Assembly: GCA_028532905.1 (NCBI GenBank)
Contig: JAQQAM010000287.1
Coordinates: forward strand, 1-36,543
Source: Spirochaetales bacterium
GTDB taxonomy: Bacteria > Spirochaetota > Spirochaetia > DSM-2461
Direction of reading: 5' to 3'
DNA length: 36,543 nt
In this document: piece by piece, positions 32,681 through 36,543 of the stretch
Numbering within the stretch: position 1 is the stretch's first letter
Layout: every line of letters starts with the position of its first letter
Program-made: the position numbers and the translations under genes
The notes under the pieces: generated by a model
Seen by the model: only the letters and a program-made list of their open reading frames with translations
What the model was told of the DNA's origin: nothing
Databases searched by the model: none

Positions 32681-34345
32681 TCAGTCTGATCGGGAATACT
32701 CTATCCGGTTGCGTCCGTTTTTTTTGGCCCTGTAAAGAGCATCATCCGCCTTTGCAATTAATTGCTCAAGGCTGGAATGACTGTCAAAGCCGGTTACTCC
32801 CATACTCAGGGTAACAGGTCTGTTTTCAATACAGGACAACTTCATATGTTCCATCTCTTTTCTGACTCTCTCCAGAACACCGGTAGTTGAGGAGACATCA
32901 CTGTCGACGAATAAAAGGAGAAACTCCTCTCCTCCCCAGCGGCACAGTGAATCATATTCCCGGCACTCTTTCCTGAATAGAGCAGAGGTCTGTTTCAGTA
33001 CCTCATCGCCGCAGTCATGACCAAAGCTGTCATTTACATCTTTAAAGTGATCAAGGTCTGCCATGACCAGAGTAAAACGTCTTCCCCCTCTCATGGCGAT
33101 GGCGTACTCCTTTCTCAAAATCTCCATCATTCTTCGCCGGTTATAAAGGCCTGTGAGGGGATCTGTATTGGCCAGTTTTGTGACTTTCTCATACAAAAAA
33201 GCATTTTGAAGTACAAGAGCTATCTGCTCTCCCAGATAGTAGACATAATCTTCATCCAGAAAGAGGTTTTTCCGTTCTTCTGTGTATACCATGGTTATGG
33301 CGCCTATGATTCCGTCTGCTGTTCGTAAAGGAATACTCACCAGCTCACTGACGCCTTTGGCTTTAAAACGTTCGGCTTCCGGGCGGAGGGGATACTGATC
33401 CATATTCATGGATACGATCCTGTTTTCTTCAATCGCTTTACCAGAGATTCCCTCTCCTCTTTTCAGGGTCTGCACAGATTCAAGGGGTAATTCAAGATTG
33501 TTGAACACATACACCATAGAGTGGGTCATCCGATCTTCATCGATAAGAAAAATGCCTGCCGTATCAATATGCATGGATTTTTTCAGAATCTCTTCAATGG
33601 ACTTATAAAGATCATCCAGATTCAGATGACGGGCGGTATCATTCAGGAAATTGAACAGAGAGCTTAATTTATCCTTTTCTCTGACCAGGAGATGATTGCT
33701 GCTCCGAAGGGAGGCATTGAAAATACCCATCATATAAATGAGGTTGAAAACAATAATATTAATGAAACTGATGGTTGTGATCAGATTCATATCAAACAGA
33801 GAACTCACTGTACCGGTTCCCCATGCTGTTGCCAGAGTCCTGAACAGGTAGAAGAACGCCGAGTATATAAAAAGAAGATACAGTTCCAGAGTATCAAAAG
33901 GTTTTTCAGATCTGCTTTTATAATGGTGAAACATCTTCCAGGCGGCATAAAAGTAAAACACCACCAGGAATAGGGATATGATGATAATTCGGACGGCTGT
34001 ATTGAAGGAAATGTATGTGAAGAAGGGGAACAAAAACCAGTATAAAAGAGATACGGACAACAGAAATCCTTTTCTCATGACTTTCTGTTTGTAATCCATC
34101 ATAAGGGCGACGGCTGTCTGGTAATAAAACCCCAGGGTCAACAGGTAATTAGCGACACAGATGGATATAAAGGGAGAAAGGATTCTTTGAAAGGTTATCA
34201 GGAGAAATCCTGAAAACAGACACAGTGAAGAAAGCTGCCACTCCCGGCGTCCCAGTACTCCAGTATTTCTGGATGTAATAATGGTGAAGACGACATATAC
34301 AGCAAGGATAATGATTAATGTTATGAGGATTGTGTAATTATCCAT
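32681..34345 (-). CDS. Membrane GAF-GGDEF diguanylate cyclase
   Basis: The enzyme makes cyclic-di-GMP from two GTP. The 554-residue protein has about seven membrane helices in the N-terminal ~215 residues. A GAF domain (~240-390) and a GGDEF domain (~395-550) follow. The active-site motif is GGEEF at 471-475, which is catalytically competent in known cyclases. The inhibitory I-site RxxD is present at R462-D465, exactly five residues before it, so product feedback is expected. DPLTGLYNRR (~400) and ADLDHFKDVND are normal. The start ATG has no ribosome binding site, and TATACT ends 6 bases upstream. The PilZ protein at 21217-21543 is a possible receptor for its product. Confidence 0.93.
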   Translation of the reverse strand: MDNYTILITLIIILAVYVVFTIITSRNTGVLGRREWQLSSLCLFSGFLLITFQRILSPFISICVANYLLTLGFYYQTAVALMMDYKQKVMRKGFLLSVSLLYWFLFPFFTYISFNTAVRIIIISLFLVVFYFYAAWKMFHHYKSRSEKPFDTLELYLLFIYSAFFYLFRTLATAWGTGTVSSLFDMNLITTISFINIIVFNLIYMMGIFNASLRSSNHLLVREKDKLSSLFNFLNDTARHLNLDDLYKSIEEILKKSMHIDTAGIFLIDEDRMTHSMVYVFNNLELPLESVQTLKRGEGISGKAIEENRIVSMNMDQYPLRPEAERFKAKGVSELVSIPLRTADGIIGAITMVYTEERKNLFLDEDYVYYLGEQIALVLQNAFLYEKVTKLANTDPLTGLYNRRRMMEILRKEYAIAMRGGRRFTLVMADLDHFKDVNDSFGHDCGDEVLKQTSALFRKECREYDSLCRWGGEEFLLLFVDSDVSSTTGVLERVRKEMEHMKLSCIENRPVTLSMGVTGFDSHSSLEQLIAKADDALYRAKKNGRNRIEYSRSD

Positions 34346-34351
34346 ATTTTA

Positions 34352-34357
34352 AGTATA
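34352..34357 (-). promoter_or_regulatory. -10 box (TATACT) abutting the diguanylate cyclase start
   Basis: TATACT on the minus strand ends 6 bases before ATG 34345, with no ribosome binding site and no clear -35 box. It suggests a leaderless mRNA if used. Confidence 0.4.
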
Positions 34358-34422
34358 CAGTTATTCTCAAATATCTTTCTACAACTTTCCGGAAGTCAGG
34401 TAACTGCTATTCCAATCTTAAC

Positions 34423-35601
34423 TCAGGCCAGGGGAATTACAACATCCACCCGTCCCTTATCCGGAAAGGGAAAGAGGATGGTTCCGTAAAAATGTTCCTC
34501 AATGATATTTTTGGCCGCTGTTAATCCGTAACCTAGCCGGGCTTTTTTCGAAGAGAACCCTGAATCCCACACACTATCATATGCTTCGGAAGGTATCCCG
34601 GGGCCGGAATCCTCAACAGATATCAGCAGCTGATAATCTTTAATATTCACTGTCACAGAACATGTATTCTCTTCATTCATCATGGCGTCAAAGGCATTAT
34701 CAAGCAAAGAGAGAATAACCTGAATAAAATCATCCTTTTTATAGGGGAGTTTAAGATCCCTGTCTATGTTCCAGTTCAGTTTTATATCCAGTTCCAGCAG
34801 GATTATGAGATTTTCCAGAAGCTTCCTGAGGCTCGGAATTTCATTTCTAACTTCTTTGATCCCGGTTGTATTCAGATCATTGATCAGATCTATCAGAGAA
34901 AACTGGCATTCCAGAAATTTATCATGCATTGTATGAATGACGCCAGTGAGTTCGGGGGTGACTCTTTTCTGCTGTATCTGTTCCAGTTTCTTTTTCTGTT
35001 CCGGTTTATCCAGATTGACTTCCAGAAGAAATTCCTCAAGCTCCTTGAAGTAAAGCAGCAGATCCGGGATATTGGAAATCAGAGGGTCCAGTTTCTCTTC
35101 TACCGAAGAGAGTTCCTCCACAAGCTGTGCCAAATGCTGTTTGTTGACTGTATGGGTATTCTTCATCCTGTTACACAGGAAAATCTTATCTGTGGATTTG
35201 ATGGTACGGCAGTTTGTGTTCAGTTCGGGGATTGTCTTTTTTGGAAATTGAAGGGCAATTCTTTTAATTACTTCTTCAGGCATAAAGGGTTTTACTATAT
35301 AATCCTGAGCGCCCATACCCATCCCTTTTATTACACTTTCCCGGTCATTTTTGGCTGACAAAAATATGATCGGTATGGAATGTGTTTTCTCATTTTTTCT
35401 GATCCTGCGGCATACTTCGAATCCGTCAATACCAGGCATCATGATATCAAGCAGTATTAAATCGGGAAGATCTTTTTCAAGAAGCTCAAGAGCCTCCTTA
35501 CCGTCTGATGCAAAACTGAGGGAGTACTGATCTTTCAGAATACTCCCCAGGAGCTGTAGATTAGGCAGGGTGTCGTCTACGATCAGTAATCTTTTCATCA
35601 T
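34423..35601 (-). CDS. Response regulator fused to a histidine-kinase-type ATPase domain
   Basis: This 392-residue protein is a receiver domain (1-125) with D9-D10, the phosphorylated D52 (LLDIMMPG), S82 and K104. A helical region (~150-260) and a C-terminal HATPase (~285-390) follow, with N-box LLDNAFDAM, G1 DSGPGIP (~331-337) and G2 GYGLTAAKN (~357). No standard HisKA box (HEIRTP-type) is clear, although TMHDKFLECQ near 225 may stand in its place. This REC-first order suggests that receiver phosphorylation controls the kinase. A start at 35625 is open, but AGGAGG lies 8 bases before the ATG at 35601, which I prefer. It begins one base after the hybrid kinase gene ends. Confidence 0.88.
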   Translation of the reverse strand: MMKRLLIVDDTLPNLQLLGSILKDQYSLSFASDGKEALELLEKDLPDLILLDIMMPGIDGFEVCRRIRKNEKTHSIPIIFLSAKNDRESVIKGMGMGAQDYIVKPFMPEEVIKRIALQFPKKTIPELNTNCRTIKSTDKIFLCNRMKNTHTVNKQHLAQLVEELSSVEEKLDPLISNIPDLLLYFKELEEFLLEVNLDKPEQKKKLEQIQQKRVTPELTGVIHTMHDKFLECQFSLIDLINDLNTTGIKEVRNEIPSLRKLLENLIILLELDIKLNWNIDRDLKLPYKKDDFIQVILSLLDNAFDAMMNEENTCSVTVNIKDYQLLISVEDSGPGIPSEAYDSVWDSGFSSKKARLGYGLTAAKNIIEEHFYGTILFPFPDKGRVDVVIPLA

Positions 35602-35602
35602 C

Positions 35603-36541
35603 TTATGTTCCTCCTGATATTTCATTACCTATCTGTTCAAGGATTTTTTTTACCATTGGAATATCAAAGTCGGCGGTTCCTTTTTTCAGTTGTTCTGCCA
35701 GCTTTTTTCCTTTTTCTCCACAACTTCCCAGATGGGGGAGCAGTTCTTCAATGTCATTGAAATTACAGCTATTCACGGCCTTGAGCAGTGCCTGTCTGCC
35801 AGTCTCACTAAGGGAGTTGTAGGGGAGGAGGGGAGAGCTGTCGCTTTTATGTTCCCGCTGGAATATGCTGAACAGTATGGCCGCTGTTTTATCGGCTTCC
35901 AAATCCTCTCTGATAAAGTAATACTCCGGTTTTTTATTGTTATTCTGCAGCCTGTCGGCAGGAATCAGGGGGATATGGATACAGCCATTTACCAGGGTGT
36001 CTCTAATTGGGTGATGCGCCAATACAAGGACTGTTTTATTTGTCTCTGTACCTTTCTTTGTTTTTGTTCCGCTTAATGGAAGAAAATGGATGTTATATTC
36101 CTTACCGGCTGTTTTCAGTCTGTCATTGAGATAGGACTCTTCTGTAAGACAAATTAATTCTGTATCCAAAACGGGTTCTTTTTTATATGCGAATGTTTTC
36201 CGGCTGGTTTCCTTTGCGTAAACAGCCGGGAGATTCAGGGTGAAGCAGCTTCCCTTCCAGAGATCGCTTGTTACATGAATGCTGCCTCCCATCAGTTTTA
36301 CAAGTTTGTAAACGATACTCAGCCCCAGTCCGGTTCCTTCAAAATGTCTGGCATCCTGTTTATCCTGTTGTTCAAATGGATGAAAAATATCGTTAAGCTC
36401 CTGCTCCGGAATACCTATTCCTGTATCACTGACTTCAATGATCATTCTGTCTTCCCGTACAGTCATATATATACAGATTGCGCCGGCCTGGCCGAAGCGT
36501 GGTTCGACGTTGTCGGGCTGCAACGCGGCGGCGCGGCCATA
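35603..36541 (-). CDS. Hybrid histidine kinase, C-terminal part, cut by the right edge
   Basis: The visible part begins inside a HATPase domain: G1 SDTGIGIPE, the F-box IFHPFEQQD and G2 GTGLGLSIV, then a typical GSCFTLNLP end. A ~110-residue segment (TELICLTEES...AAILFSIFQRE) looks like a receiver without its Asp, i.e. a pseudo-receiver. A C-terminal helical domain (ETGRQALLKAVNSCNFNDIEELLPHL) resembles the tail found in many hybrid kinases. The N-box and the region before it are missing, replaced at about 36480 by GC-rich sequence unlike the rest of the gene, although the frame stays open to the edge. It is followed at once by the REC-HATPase gene, probably one phosphorelay. Confidence 0.8.
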   Translation of the reverse strand, partial: YGRAAALQPDNVEPRFGQAGAICIYMTVREDRMIIEVSDTGIGIPEQELNDIFHPFEQQDKQDARHFEGTGLGLSIVYKLVKLMGGSIHVTSDLWKGSCFTLNLPAVYAKETSRKTFAYKKEPVLDTELICLTEESYLNDRLKTAGKEYNIHFLPLSGTKTKKGTETNKTVLVLAHHPIRDTLVNGCIHIPLIPADRLQNNNKKPEYYFIREDLEADKTAAILFSIFQREHKSDSSPLLPYNSLSETGRQALLKAVNSCNFNDIEELLPHLGSCGEKGKKLAEQLKKGTADFDIPMVKKILEQIGNEISGGT

Positions 36542-36543
36542 GG
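36480..36543. other. GC-rich terminal segment, probable chimeric or foreign sequence
   Basis: The last ~64 bases are about two-thirds GC and rich in GCC, CGC and GGC, next to AT-rich DNA (TATATATACAGATT). In the kinase frame they read as a peptide (AALQPDNVEPRFGQA) that does not fit a HATPase N-box but resembles a TPR helix. This looks like an assembly joint rather than biology. Confidence 0.6.

Overview
The window looks like chromosomal DNA of a free-living member of the Spirochaetota. This is inferred from protein style, not from a marker gene: a diderm envelope (signal peptides, lipoproteins with lipoboxes such as LSLSC, LTLSC and CFSSC, and predicted outer-membrane barrels), many TPR proteins, and abundant cyclic-di-GMP, chemotaxis and histidine-kinase signalling. 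No plasmid, phage, insertion-sequence or CRISPR signature was seen. One tRNA (anticodon CAT) is present.

Layout. 115-2048 (+): a SelB-like protein without its GTPase domain, then a lipoprotein. 2094-5072 (-): three overlapping genes for a membrane-anchored TPR protein with a degraded Mrr-like nuclease domain, a calcineurin-type phosphoesterase and a ParB-fold protein. 5204-8116 (+): two TPR/coiled-coil envelope proteins, closed by a terminator. 8365-9300 (+): an orphan BioB/HydE-like radical SAM enzyme. 9307-16021 (-): mutL, preceded by a 1594-residue envelope protein that resembles the Bacteroidota translocon SprA. 16076-18141 (+): an unknown cytoplasmic protein overlapping a voltage-sensor protein that has a HAMP-like tail and no ion pore. 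18195-19460 (-): an HD phosphohydrolase, divergent from a lipoprotein at 19518-20240 (+).

20237-22064 (-) is a compact partner-switching set: two GHKL kinases of the anti-sigma type, a PilZ protein and a STAS protein. It is divergent from a STAND-like TPR regulator (22100-25081, +) split by an in-frame amber codon. A CAT tRNA follows. Its 3' end and terminator are duplicated about 195 bp downstream, around a hairpin-rich segment that also carries an inverted T-arm copy. Then come a LuxR-type regulator (-), a chemoreceptor (+), a two-gene operon for a barrel/transglutaminase/TPR protein and a GLUG-repeat lipoprotein (-), a GAF-GGDEF diguanylate cyclase (-), and a REC-HATPase protein behind a hybrid histidine kinase that is cut by the right edge (-). 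The last ~65 bases are abruptly GC-rich and replace the expected kinase N-box, so the edge is probably chimeric.

The right half is dominated by signal transduction: anti-sigma-style kinases, PilZ, GGDEF, MCP, LuxR and histidine kinases. The left half is dominated by envelope and TPR scaffold proteins. The best candidates for undescribed biology are the pore-less voltage-sensor/HAMP pair, the SprA-like protein, the dead-Mrr/phosphoesterase/ParB-fold operon, and several genes whose -10 box abuts the start codon with no ribosome binding site.
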